Below are positions 23,790-30,853 of a stretch of DNA of 64,000 bases, in pieces. The position numbers were made by a program, and so were the translations under genes. The stretch comes from Burkholderiaceae bacterium. Lineage in GTDB: Bacteria > Pseudomonadota > Gammaproteobacteria > Burkholderiales > Burkholderiaceae_C. The notes under the pieces were generated by a model, which had not been told where the DNA came from, did no database searches, and worked only from the letters and a program-made list of their open reading frames with translations. Where the stretch lies: assembly GCA_024235955.1 (NCBI GenBank), contig JACKLJ010000001.1, forward strand, positions 1,411,501 through 1,475,500. The letters are read 5' to 3'. How positions within the stretch are numbered: the stretch's first letter is position 1; the number at the start of each line of letters is the position of its first letter.

Positions 23790-23915
23790 ACACCCCCCTG
23801 AGTCGCTCACGCGCCTTCCCCCCTCTCCTGCGGGAGGGAGGACACCGCTGGTGGCCGGGGAGACCCCGGCCACGGCGGTCGCTTGATTGGCCTGCTCCGC
23901 GGCTTTCTGATCTGC
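23790..23915 (+). repeat. Type-2 repeat element before cobS
   Basis: Begins five bases after the serine hydrolase stop with CCCCCCTGAGTCGCTCACGCGCC. It has the CCCCCTCTCCTGCGGGAGGGAGG hairpin and a GGCCGGGGAGACCCCGGCC hairpin in place of the GTGCTCGG one, then TGGCCTGCTCCGCGG. Confidence 0.8.
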
Positions 23916-23949
23916 TGGGTCACCTGCAGGCGCGTTCGGATGGCACACG

Positions 23950-24771
23950 ATGGTGCCGATGGGGTGGTACGTGAACGCGCTGCGCCACTTCCTGCTGGCG
24001 CTGCAGTTCTTCACCCGCGTGCCGGTCACGGGGCGGCTGGCGGCCTGGGTCGGTTACAGCCCCGACATGCTGCGCGCCAGCTCGGCGCATTTTCCCGGCA
24101 TAGGCTGGGTGGTGGGCGCCGTCGGCGCGGGCGTGCTGGCGGCCGCGCTGGCACTGCTGCCGGCCGATCCGCTGGGCGCGCTGGTGGCGGCGCTGCTGGC
24201 CACGGCGGCCACCGTGTGGCTCACCGGGGCCTTCCATGAAGACGGCCTGGCCGACACGGCCGACGGGCTGGGCGGCGGCACCTCGCGCGAGCGCGCGCTG
24301 GAGATCATGAAGGACTCGCGCATCGGCAGCTATGGCGCCATCGCGCTGGTGCTGGGGCTGGGCTTGCAGGTGGCGCTGCTGGCCCTGCTGGCGCAGCAGG
24401 GTGCCATGAGAGGGGCAGCCGCGCTGCTGGCGGCGCACGTGCTGTCTCGGCTGGGGCCGCTGGTGGTGATGCGCCGGCTGCCCTACGTGGCCGACCCGGC
24501 GCACGCCAAGGCCAAACCCATCGCCGATGCCGTGCCGGCCGGGGCGTTGCCGGTGGCGGTGCTATGGTCGCTGCCGGCCGCCGCGCTGCTGGCCTGGATG
24601 TTCGGCAGCGCAGGCCTGGCGGCGGCGCTGGTGGGTTGGATGGCTGCGCTGGCCTACATGCTGCGCCTGCTGGGGCGGCGCCTGCAGGGCTTCACCGGCG
24701 ACACGCTGGGCGCCACGCAGCAGCTGGGCATGCTCGGTCTGCTGCTGGGCCTGGCGCTCGGCCTGCCGTGA
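23950..24771 (+). CDS. cobS: Adenosylcobinamide-GDP ribazoletransferase (cobalamin synthase)
   Basis: A 273-residue membrane enzyme with about six helices that joins adenosylcobinamide-GDP and alpha-ribazole (phosphate) to form cobalamin (phosphate). Signature motifs: LQFFTRVPV near the N-terminus, then FHEDGLADTADGLGGG (residues about 95-110) with acidic metal ligands, and KDSRIGSYGAIAL. ATG 23950 is used; ATG 23959 and GTG 23971 are alternatives. Its stop overlaps the GTG start of the next gene. Confidence 0.92.
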   Translation: MVPMGWYVNALRHFLLALQFFTRVPVTGRLAAWVGYSPDMLRASSAHFPGIGWVVGAVGAGVLAAALALLPADPLGALVAALLATAATVWLTGAFHEDGLADTADGLGGGTSRERALEIMKDSRIGSYGAIALVLGLGLQVALLALLAQQGAMRGAAALLAAHVLSRLGPLVVMRRLPYVADPAHAKAKPIADAVPAGALPVAVLWSLPAAALLAWMFGSAGLAAALVGWMAALAYMLRLLGRRLQGFTGDTLGATQQLGMLGLLLGLALGLP

Positions 24772-25322
24772 GGCTCTGGCTGGTCCGCCACGCCGAGGTG
24801 CAGGCGCCCGCCGGTCTGTGCTACGGCCGCAGCGACCTGCCGGCGCAGGCCGAGGCCACTGCCCGCGCTGCCGCGCAGCTGGCATCCCAGCTGCCGCAAA
24901 GCGTGGCGCTGCACGTGTCGCCGCTACAGCGTTGCGAGCAGCTTGCGCAAGCCCTGTGCGGGCTGCGGCCGGATTTGGCATTGAATTTCGATCCTCGCCT
25001 GCGCGAGATGGATTTCGGCCGCTGGGAAGGTCGGCCCTGGGCCGGCATCGCCCGCGCCGAGTTCGACGCCTGGATGCACGACTTCACCGACGCCCGGCCC
25101 GGCGGCGATGGCGAATCCGTGCGCGAGCTGATGGCGCGCGTGGGCCAGGCCTGGGACGCGCACCGCGCGCGGGCCGGGGAAGGCGTGTGGATCACCCACG
25201 CCGGCGTGATGCGCGCCGCGCAGTTGCTGGCGCGCGGCATGCGCCTGCCTGTGCGGGCGACCGACTGGCCGGCCGAGCCGATTGCCTTCGGCGCCGCCAT
25301 CGCCATCGATCCACCAGCTTGA
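24768..25322 (+). CDS. Histidine phosphatase, probable alpha-ribazole phosphatase
   Basis: A 184-residue phosphoglycerate-mutase-like phosphatase. The catalytic motif is VRHAEV (Ala in place of the usual Gly of RHG), followed by CYGRSDLP, SPLQRCEQLA, REMDFGRWEG and the second His in WITHAGVMRA. It would remove the phosphate from alpha-ribazole phosphate or adenosylcobalamin phosphate, the last step of the pathway. The role follows from family and position. The GTG at 24768 overlaps the cobS stop and is the only start that matches the family N-terminus (RLWLVRH). Confidence 0.85.
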   Translation: MRLWLVRHAEVQAPAGLCYGRSDLPAQAEATARAAAQLASQLPQSVALHVSPLQRCEQLAQALCGLRPDLALNFDPRLREMDFGRWEGRPWAGIARAEFDAWMHDFTDARPGGDGESVRELMARVGQAWDAHRARAGEGVWITHAGVMRAAQLLARGMRLPVRATDWPAEPIAFGAAIAIDPPA

Positions 25323-25324
25323 CA
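25319..25324 (+). promoter_or_regulatory. -35 element TTGACA before the AlkB-like gene
   Basis: A perfect TTGACA overlapping the phosphatase stop codon. A weak -10 candidate (GATAAC or CAAGAT) lies 17-20 bases downstream, inside the LexA-type palindrome. Confidence 0.5.
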
Positions 25325-25343
25325 GACCCGCGGTCAGCGCCCA

Positions 25344-25371
25344 AGATAACTGTATGAATTTACAGTTATCT
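25344..25371. promoter_or_regulatory. LexA (SOS) box over the AlkB-like start codon
   Basis: Two perfect 11-base arms (25344-25354 and 25361-25371) around a 6-base spacer. The centre reads CTGT-N8-ACAG at 25350-25365, matching the LexA consensus of enterobacteria and beta-proteobacteria. The ATG at 25354 lies inside the palindrome. The AT-rich site stands out against the surrounding GC-rich DNA. Confidence 0.8.
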
Positions 25372-25992
25372 CTGGTGACTGACGAGCGCTTTCCTCTGGT
25401 GCCCGACGTCGAGGGCGGCATCTGGTACCAGGCCGGCCTGGTGCCGCACGAGCGCCAGCGGCAGTGGTTCGAGGCGCTGCTGGCCGGCACCGCCTGGCGC
25501 AGCGAGCGCCGCCCGATGTACGAGCGCGAGGTCGATGTACCGCGCCTCATGGCCAGCCACGCGCTGGACGCGCCGGACCTGCCAGCGCCGCTGGCCGAGG
25601 CACTGGCGGCGCTGCGGCCGGTGCTGGCGGCGCCGTTCACGCACGTGGGGCTCAACCTCTACCGAGATGGGCGCGACAGCGTGGCGCCGCACAACGACCG
25701 CCTGCCGGGCCTGGCGCCGGGCCAGCCCATCGCCATCCTGTCGCTGGGCGACGAGCGCGAGATGCTGATCCGCTCCAAGGCGCCGCCGCATCGCCCGCTG
25801 CGCGTTCCGCTGGCGCCCGGCAGCCTGCTCGTGATGAGCCACGCCAGCCAGAAGACGCACGAGCACGGCATCCCCAAGTCGCCGCGCGCCGTGGGCCCGC
25901 GCATCAGCCTGGCGTTCCGCGTGCGGGCCGGAGCGGCCAACCAGCCAAGGATGACGCCCGGTCAGGCATCACCGTTGCTACAAACAAAATAG
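25354..25992 (+). CDS. AlkB-like Fe(II)/2-oxoglutarate dioxygenase
   Basis: A 212-residue protein of the AlkB repair family. The iron ligands are the HxD in APHNDRLP and the His in THEHGIPK; the 2-oxoglutarate-binding Arg pattern is in GPRISLAFR. LGLNLYRDG-type residues (VGLNLYRDGRDSV) precede the HxD. AlkB enzymes reverse alkylation damage in DNA or RNA. The start is ATG 25354, within a LexA box, so SOS induction is likely. The stop codon TAG lies in the conserved end of a reversed type-1 repeat, so the C-terminus may have been shifted by it. It is 31 bases after the B12 cluster. Confidence 0.85.
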   Translation: MNLQLSLVTDERFPLVPDVEGGIWYQAGLVPHERQRQWFEALLAGTAWRSERRPMYEREVDVPRLMASHALDAPDLPAPLAEALAALRPVLAAPFTHVGLNLYRDGRDSVAPHNDRLPGLAPGQPIAILSLGDEREMLIRSKAPPHRPLRVPLAPGSLLVMSHASQKTHEHGIPKSPRAVGPRISLAFRVRAGAANQPRMTPGQASPLLQTK

Positions 25993-26037
25993 CTGCCTGC
26001 ACCCGCCATAAAAGGGCTGGAGGCACTTTTTGTTCTC
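25976..26037 (-). repeat. Type-1 repeat copy between convergent genes, supplying a stop codon
   Basis: AATAGCTGCCTGCACCCGCC, AAAGGGCTGGAGGC, then ACTTTTTGTTCTCAAT. The TAG ends the AlkB-like gene; the opposite gene ends at the other edge. Confidence 0.9.
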
Positions 26038-26839
26038 AATCCATGGCCCGCAGGCTGGCCTCCACCGCGGCCGCGGTGGCGAGCGGCTTTTCCATGGGGA
26101 ACAGGTGGGTGCCGTCGAGCATCATCACGCGGCCCCTGGCGATGCGGCGGGTGCCGTCGATGCCACCCACCTGGCGCAGCTCGGCCGATTGCAGCCCGCC
26201 CACGAAGGCCAGCGGGCACTTCAGCGGGTGCCGGCGCAGCAGGCCTTCGATGTTGTGCGGCAGCGTGTCGTAGATGTGCGATTCCACCGCCGGGTCGAAG
26301 GCCAGGCGCCAGCTGCCGTCGGCGTCGATGGTGCCGTGGTCCACGTAGTCGCGCAGCACCTGCGGGTCCCAGGCGGCGAACAGCTTCTTGCCGCGGAAGT
26401 GCTCGAACACGGCCTCACGGTCGTCCCATTCGTTGCGCCGGCGCCGGCTCACCTGGCTGGGCGAGAGGCGCTTCATCAGCGGTGTGCGCTTGGCCAGCCC
26501 CAGCCCGCGGGCGCGCCAGCCGCTCACCACCGGTGAATCCAGCAGCACCACGGCGCGCGCCAGCTCGGGGTGCTGGGCGGCGCACATCAGGCTCAGGATG
26601 CCGCCGAGCGAATGGCCGACCAGGCAGGGCGGCTGGCCGCCGGCCTCCGCGTGGCGGCGGGCGAAGTCGGCCAGCTGCCGCACCAGGTGCGGCCAGTTGT
26701 CGCTGACGGGGTAGGCAGGGTCGTGGCCGTATTTCTCGATCGCGTGCACGGTGAAGCCGCGCGCCCGCAGGCTGTCGAGCATCACGCGGTAGGTGCTGGC
26801 GGGAAAGCTGTTGCCGTGGGAAAAGACGATGGTGGTCAT
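26036..26839 (-). CDS. Alpha/beta hydrolase
   Basis: A 267-residue cytoplasmic hydrolase. It has the oxyanion HGNSFP near residue 8, the nucleophile elbow VGHSLGGIL (residues about 87-95), an acidic residue in the FVGG-LQS region and the catalytic His in DGTHLFPME. The fold is that of small-molecule esterases, lipases or haloperoxidase-like enzymes. The substrate is unknown. The ATG at 26839 overlaps the stop of the upstream gene by four bases, so the two form an operon. Confidence 0.8.
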   Translation of the reverse strand: MTTIVFSHGNSFPASTYRVMLDSLRARGFTVHAIEKYGHDPAYPVSDNWPHLVRQLADFARRHAEAGGQPPCLVGHSLGGILSLMCAAQHPELARAVVLLDSPVVSGWRARGLGLAKRTPLMKRLSPSQVSRRRRNEWDDREAVFEHFRGKKLFAAWDPQVLRDYVDHGTIDADGSWRLAFDPAVESHIYDTLPHNIEGLLRRHPLKCPLAFVGGLQSAELRQVGGIDGTRRIARGRVMMLDGTHLFPMEKPLATAAAVEASLRAMD

Positions 26840-27765
26840 GCGGTGGGACTTTGGTGCGGCCGGCGCGGCTGGCTCGGGGACTGTTGTGGTGCCGCCGCTG
26901 TGCCCGGCAGCCCCAGCAGCGTTTGCCAGCCGGGCCAGGCGCCGCGGTCGATGGCGAACTTGCGCGCCGCGTCGCTCCAGCGGGTGCCGGTGCGCAGCGC
27001 TTCGGCGAACGCCGGGCCGTCCAGCACCTGCGTGCCGCAGACGCGGGTGACGCCGCGGTCGAACAGCGCGTCCGGCCACAGCCCGGCCGAGGGGCCGATC
27101 AGCACGAACTCGCGCACCGCCGGTGCGGCGGCCAGCATGGCGTCGAGCGTGTCGTTGAGCAGCATGGTCGAGGTGCCGACCACCTGCGTGCAGGTGGCCA
27201 GCGCGGCGCGGTCGGTGGTGGCGTGGATGCCGGGGAAGCGCGCCTGCAGGCGCTCGACCTTGCCCTGCTGCAACTCCAGCACCGTGAGGCGCGCGCCGGC
27301 TTCCTGCACGCGGCGCACCAGCGGCGTGAAGTTGCCGATCAGGCCCAGATGATCCTGCGGGGTGAGCTGCACGTCGCCCAGCGAGTTGCCGGCCGCCGGC
27401 GGCTGCCAGCCCAGCCGCTGCCAGGCCGAGGCGGTGAGGGCGTTGACGGCTGCCAGGCCCAGGGCGCGCGCCGCTTCGTCCCGCTCGGCCAGGCCCTGCG
27501 CCAGCTGCAGGGTATCGGCGCCGGCCAGCGGCGCTGCGCCGCCGTGGCGCTGCAGCAGTCGATCGAGCGTGTCGCCCAGCAGCACGAAGGCCAGGCCGAA
27601 GGCGCCGTCTTCCAGCTCCAGCGCGCAGAACTCGGTTTCCACGCCGCCCACGCAGGCTTCGGCCTGACGCGGGGGCAGGTGCAGGCGCGCCACGCGCGGC
27701 GCGGGCAGGCGGCGGGCCACGGCTTCGAGCTGCCGGAGCACGGCCTGGGTGACGGGTGGTTTCAT
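26836..27765 (-). CDS. DUF364 / putative heavy-metal chelation domain protein
   Basis: A 309-residue protein that fits the DUF4213-DUF364 family. The N-terminal part has ALELEDGAFGLAFVLL; the C-terminal Rossmann-like part has HLGLIGNFTPLVRRV, TVLEL and TQVVGTSTMLLNDTLDAML, then REFVLIGPSAGLWPDALF. Such proteins are linked to metal or molybdenum cofactor handling in some genomes, with no proven activity. A Gln/Pro/Ser-rich tail ends the protein. Its stop overlaps the hydrolase start, indicating joint translation. Confidence 0.65.
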   Translation of the reverse strand: MKPPVTQAVLRQLEAVARRLPAPRVARLHLPPRQAEACVGGVETEFCALELEDGAFGLAFVLLGDTLDRLLQRHGGAAPLAGADTLQLAQGLAERDEAARALGLAAVNALTASAWQRLGWQPPAAGNSLGDVQLTPQDHLGLIGNFTPLVRRVQEAGARLTVLELQQGKVERLQARFPGIHATTDRAALATCTQVVGTSTMLLNDTLDAMLAAAPAVREFVLIGPSAGLWPDALFDRGVTRVCGTQVLDGPAFAEALRTGTRWSDAARKFAIDRGAWPGWQTLLGLPGTAAAPQQSPSQPRRPHQSPTA

Positions 27766-27900
27766 GGGTGCCTATTTTCGGCGCTGGGTGTCGGCCCGGG
27801 CCGACGTCGCCGGCGCCAGGGCTGAGGCTACACTGGCACGAGAGCCGCCGCCGCACCGCCGGGCGAGCAGCCCCAAGAGGAAGACAACCCGTACGCCGTC

Positions 27901-29127
27901 ATGATCATCCATAGCCTGCTCGATACCGACCTGTACAAGTTCACCATGATGCAGGCCGTGCTGCACCAGTTTCCGGGCGCGCAGGTGGAGTACAAGTACA
28001 AGTGCCGCACGCCCGGGGTGCAGCTCGCGCCCTACGTCGACGAGATCCGCAGCGAGATCCGCCAGCTCTGCAGTCTGCGCTTCATGGACGACGAGCTGGA
28101 CTACATGCGCTCGATGCGTTTCATCAAGAGCGATTTCGTCGATTTCCTGGGCCTGTTCCGGCTGAACGAGAAGTACATCACCATCGAGCCGCAGCCGAAC
28201 GGCGAGATCGACATCCGCGTGCGCGGCCCGTGGCTGCACACCATCATGTTCGAGATCCCGGTGCTGGCCATCATCAGCGAGGTCTACTTCCGCAACACCG
28301 CGCCCGGGCTCGACCGCGCGCAGGCTCGCCAGCGCCTGCTGGACAAGATCGCGCTGCTGCAGGCGCCCGGCCACCCTGACCTGAAGATCGCCGACTACGG
28401 CACGCGCCGGCGCTTCTCGCGCGAATGGCACCGCGAACTGCTGCAGACGCTGAAGGAGCGCCTGGGCTCCGACGCCAGCGGCCAGCTCACCGGCACCAGC
28501 AACGTGCTGTTCGCCAAGGAGCTGGGGCTGCGGCCCATGGGCACCATGGCGCACGAGTACCTGCAGGCCTGCCAGGCGCTGGGCCCCCGGCTGCGCGACA
28601 CGCAGGTGTTCGCGTTCGAGAAGTGGGCGCAGGAATACCGGGGCGACCTGGGCATCGCACTGTCGGACGTGTACGGCATGAACGCCTTCCTGCGCGATTT
28701 CGACATGTACTTCTGCAAGCTGTTCGACGGCGCCCGCCACGACAGTGGCGACCCCTTCCAGTGGGGCGAGCGCATGATCAGCCATTACGCGGCCAACCGC
28801 TGCGACCCGCTCACCAAGGTGCTGATCTTCTCCGACGGGCTGACGATTCCGCGCTGCGTCGAGCTGTACGAGCGCTTCCACGGCCGCATCCAGGTGGCCT
28901 TCGGCGTGGGCACCAACCTCACCAACGACCTGGGGCCGCAGCCGCTGCAGATCGTGCTCAAGATGGTGGCCTGCAACGGCCAGCCGGTGGCCAAGATTTC
29001 CGACACCCCCGGCAAGACCATGGTCGAGGACGAGGGCTACCTGAGCTACCTGCGCAAGGTGTTCGACCTGCCCGCGCCGGCGGAGATTCCGCCCCACGCC
29101 GCGGCGCCCGGCGAGCGCAACGAATAG
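27901..29127 (+). CDS. pncB: Nicotinate phosphoribosyltransferase
   Basis: A 408-residue PncB that makes nicotinate mononucleotide from nicotinate and PRPP in NAD salvage. Conserved parts: SLLDTDLYKFTMMQAV at the start, LKIADYGTRRRFS, GTSNVLFAKELGLRPMGTMAHE with the catalytic His, and SGDPFQWGERMI. Length and start match the family. It stands alone; a distant functional link with cobT, which uses nicotinate mononucleotide, is possible but not shown here. Confidence 0.94.
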   Translation: MIIHSLLDTDLYKFTMMQAVLHQFPGAQVEYKYKCRTPGVQLAPYVDEIRSEIRQLCSLRFMDDELDYMRSMRFIKSDFVDFLGLFRLNEKYITIEPQPNGEIDIRVRGPWLHTIMFEIPVLAIISEVYFRNTAPGLDRAQARQRLLDKIALLQAPGHPDLKIADYGTRRRFSREWHRELLQTLKERLGSDASGQLTGTSNVLFAKELGLRPMGTMAHEYLQACQALGPRLRDTQVFAFEKWAQEYRGDLGIALSDVYGMNAFLRDFDMYFCKLFDGARHDSGDPFQWGERMISHYAANRCDPLTKVLIFSDGLTIPRCVELYERFHGRIQVAFGVGTNLTNDLGPQPLQIVLKMVACNGQPVAKISDTPGKTMVEDEGYLSYLRKVFDLPAPAEIPPHAAAPGERNE

Positions 29128-29244
29128 CGCCGGGGTTTCCGCCGCGCGGCCGCCCGCGCCGACACTCTATGATCGGCGATCGGGCTTTCTGGCTCTGGGC
29201 CGGGATGCGTTTTCATTCACGAACACAGGCAAGCGAGACAAGCC

Positions 29245-30699
29245 GTGAAAACCTCCACCCCCCCCTCGGCGGCCGGCCGCCGCCACAACATTGCGCGTAC
29301 CGGCGCCACCCTGGCCAGCCTGGCGCTGCTACTGGCCGCCACGCCGGCGCATGCGGCCGAGTTCAACGGCGCCGAGCTGTCGCCGCTGTGGGGCATTCCG
29401 TTCGCGGGCATCCTGCTGTCCATTGCCATCTGGCCGCTGGCGGGACCGCATTTCTGGCACCACCACTTCGGCAAGATCGCGGCGGCCTGGGCGCTGGCTT
29501 TTCTGGTGCCTTTCGCGGCCACCTTCGGGCCCGGTGCGGCCGCGCACGGCCTGGTGCATGCGCTGCTGGCCGAGTACATCCCGTTCATCCTGCTGCTGAC
29601 GGCGCTGTTCACCGTCTCCGGCGGCATTTACATCCGCGGCAACCTGCACGGTTCGCCGGTGCTCAACACCGGCATCCTGGCGGTGGGCGCGCTGCTGGCC
29701 AGCTTCATGGGGACCACAGGGGCGTCGATGCTGCTGATCCGCCCGCTGATCCGTGCCAACGACAACCGGCGCCACAACGCCCACGTGGTGATCTTCTTCA
29801 TCTTCATCGTCAGCAACATCGGTGGCTCGCTCACGCCGCTGGGTGATCCGCCGCTGTTCCTGGGCTTCCTGAAGGGCGTGACCTTCTTCTGGACCGTCGG
29901 CCACATCCTGCCGGACACGCTGTTCCTGGTGGGCACGCTGCTGGTGGCGTTCTTCCTGCTCGACAACTGGCTGTACCGCCGGGAAGGCGTGGTGCCGGTC
30001 GATCCCACGCCCGACACACCCAGCTTCGGCTTCGACGGCGCCATCAACTTCTGGCTGCTGGCGGTGGTGGTGGGCCTGGTGCTGATGAGCGGCATCTGGA
30101 AGCCGGGCATCGAGTTCGACGTGTACGGCACCCACGTGGGGCTGCCCGGCCTGGTGCGCGACGTGGGGCTGATCGCGGTCACGCTGGTGTCGATGGCCAT
30201 CACGCCGCGCGACGTGCACGACAACAACCAGTTCAGCTGGGAGCCGATGAAAGAGGTGGCCAAGCTGTTCGCCGGTATCTTCCTGACCATCATCCCGGTC
30301 ATCGCCATGCTGCAGGCCGGCGCCAACGGCCCGTTCGGCGCGGTGGTGCGCGCCGTCACCGGCGCCAATGGCGAGCCGATCCCGGCGATGTACTTCTGGG
30401 CCACGGGCGCACTCAGCGCCTTCCTCGACAACGCGCCGACCTATCTGGTGTTCTTCAACACCGCCGGCGGCGATCCGGTGCACCTGATGAACGACCTGGC
30501 CGACACCCTGGCCGCCATCAGCGCCGGCGCGGTGTTCATGGGCGCCATCACCTACATCGGCAACGCCCCCAACCTGATGGTCAAGGCCATCGCCGAGGAC
30601 CGCGGCGTCAAGATGCCCAGCTTCTTCGGCTACATGGCCTGGAGCGTGGGCATCCTGGTGCCGCTGTTCATCGTCGTGACCTTCCTGTTCTTCAGATAA
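29245..30699 (+). CDS. nhaD: NhaD-type sodium:proton antiporter
   Basis: A 484-residue membrane protein of the ion-transporter (ArsB/NhaD) superfamily with about 12 helices. It begins with a cleavable-looking signal (LASLALLLAATPAHA). Typical NhaD parts are FMGTTGASMLLIRPLIRAN, IFFIFIVSNIGGSLTPLGDPPLFLGFL (split over two helices) and SAFLDNAPTYLVFFN, with ITYIGNAPNLMVKAIAE near the end. It would expel sodium or lithium at alkaline pH. The stop TAA lies at the left edge of a type-1 repeat. Confidence 0.85.
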   Translation: MKTSTPPSAAGRRHNIARTGATLASLALLLAATPAHAAEFNGAELSPLWGIPFAGILLSIAIWPLAGPHFWHHHFGKIAAAWALAFLVPFAATFGPGAAAHGLVHALLAEYIPFILLLTALFTVSGGIYIRGNLHGSPVLNTGILAVGALLASFMGTTGASMLLIRPLIRANDNRRHNAHVVIFFIFIVSNIGGSLTPLGDPPLFLGFLKGVTFFWTVGHILPDTLFLVGTLLVAFFLLDNWLYRREGVVPVDPTPDTPSFGFDGAINFWLLAVVVGLVLMSGIWKPGIEFDVYGTHVGLPGLVRDVGLIAVTLVSMAITPRDVHDNNQFSWEPMKEVAKLFAGIFLTIIPVIAMLQAGANGPFGAVVRAVTGANGEPIPAMYFWATGALSAFLDNAPTYLVFFNTAGGDPVHLMNDLADTLAAISAGAVFMGAITYIGNAPNLMVKAIAEDRGVKMPSFFGYMAWSVGILVPLFIVVTFLFFR

Positions 30700-30752
30700 A
30701 AAGTGGCTCCAGCCCTTATCTGACGGGCGCAGGCAGCTATTGAATTCGTAGT
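30694..30752 (+). repeat. Type-1 repeat copy after nhaD, carrying its stop codon
   Basis: GATAAAAAGTGGCTCCAGCCC, TTATCTGA, CGGGCGCAGGCAGCTATTGAATT. One of the best-conserved copies; its AAAAAGTGGCTCC left end contains the TAA. Confidence 0.92.
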
Positions 30753-30853
30753 ATCTGCCAGGTGCTGCGGGCGTGCACCCGCCGCCTTGTCGCGTCGCCG
30801 CAGGCCATAATGCCGGCGCCCGCGACGGGCTTTTTTCGCAGAGGAGACGAGGC

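Noticed and set aside
16366..25322. A complete de novo B12 pathway
   Set aside because: Only late steps and salvage genes are present; no corrin-ring methyltransferases or cobaltochelatase genes are in the window.
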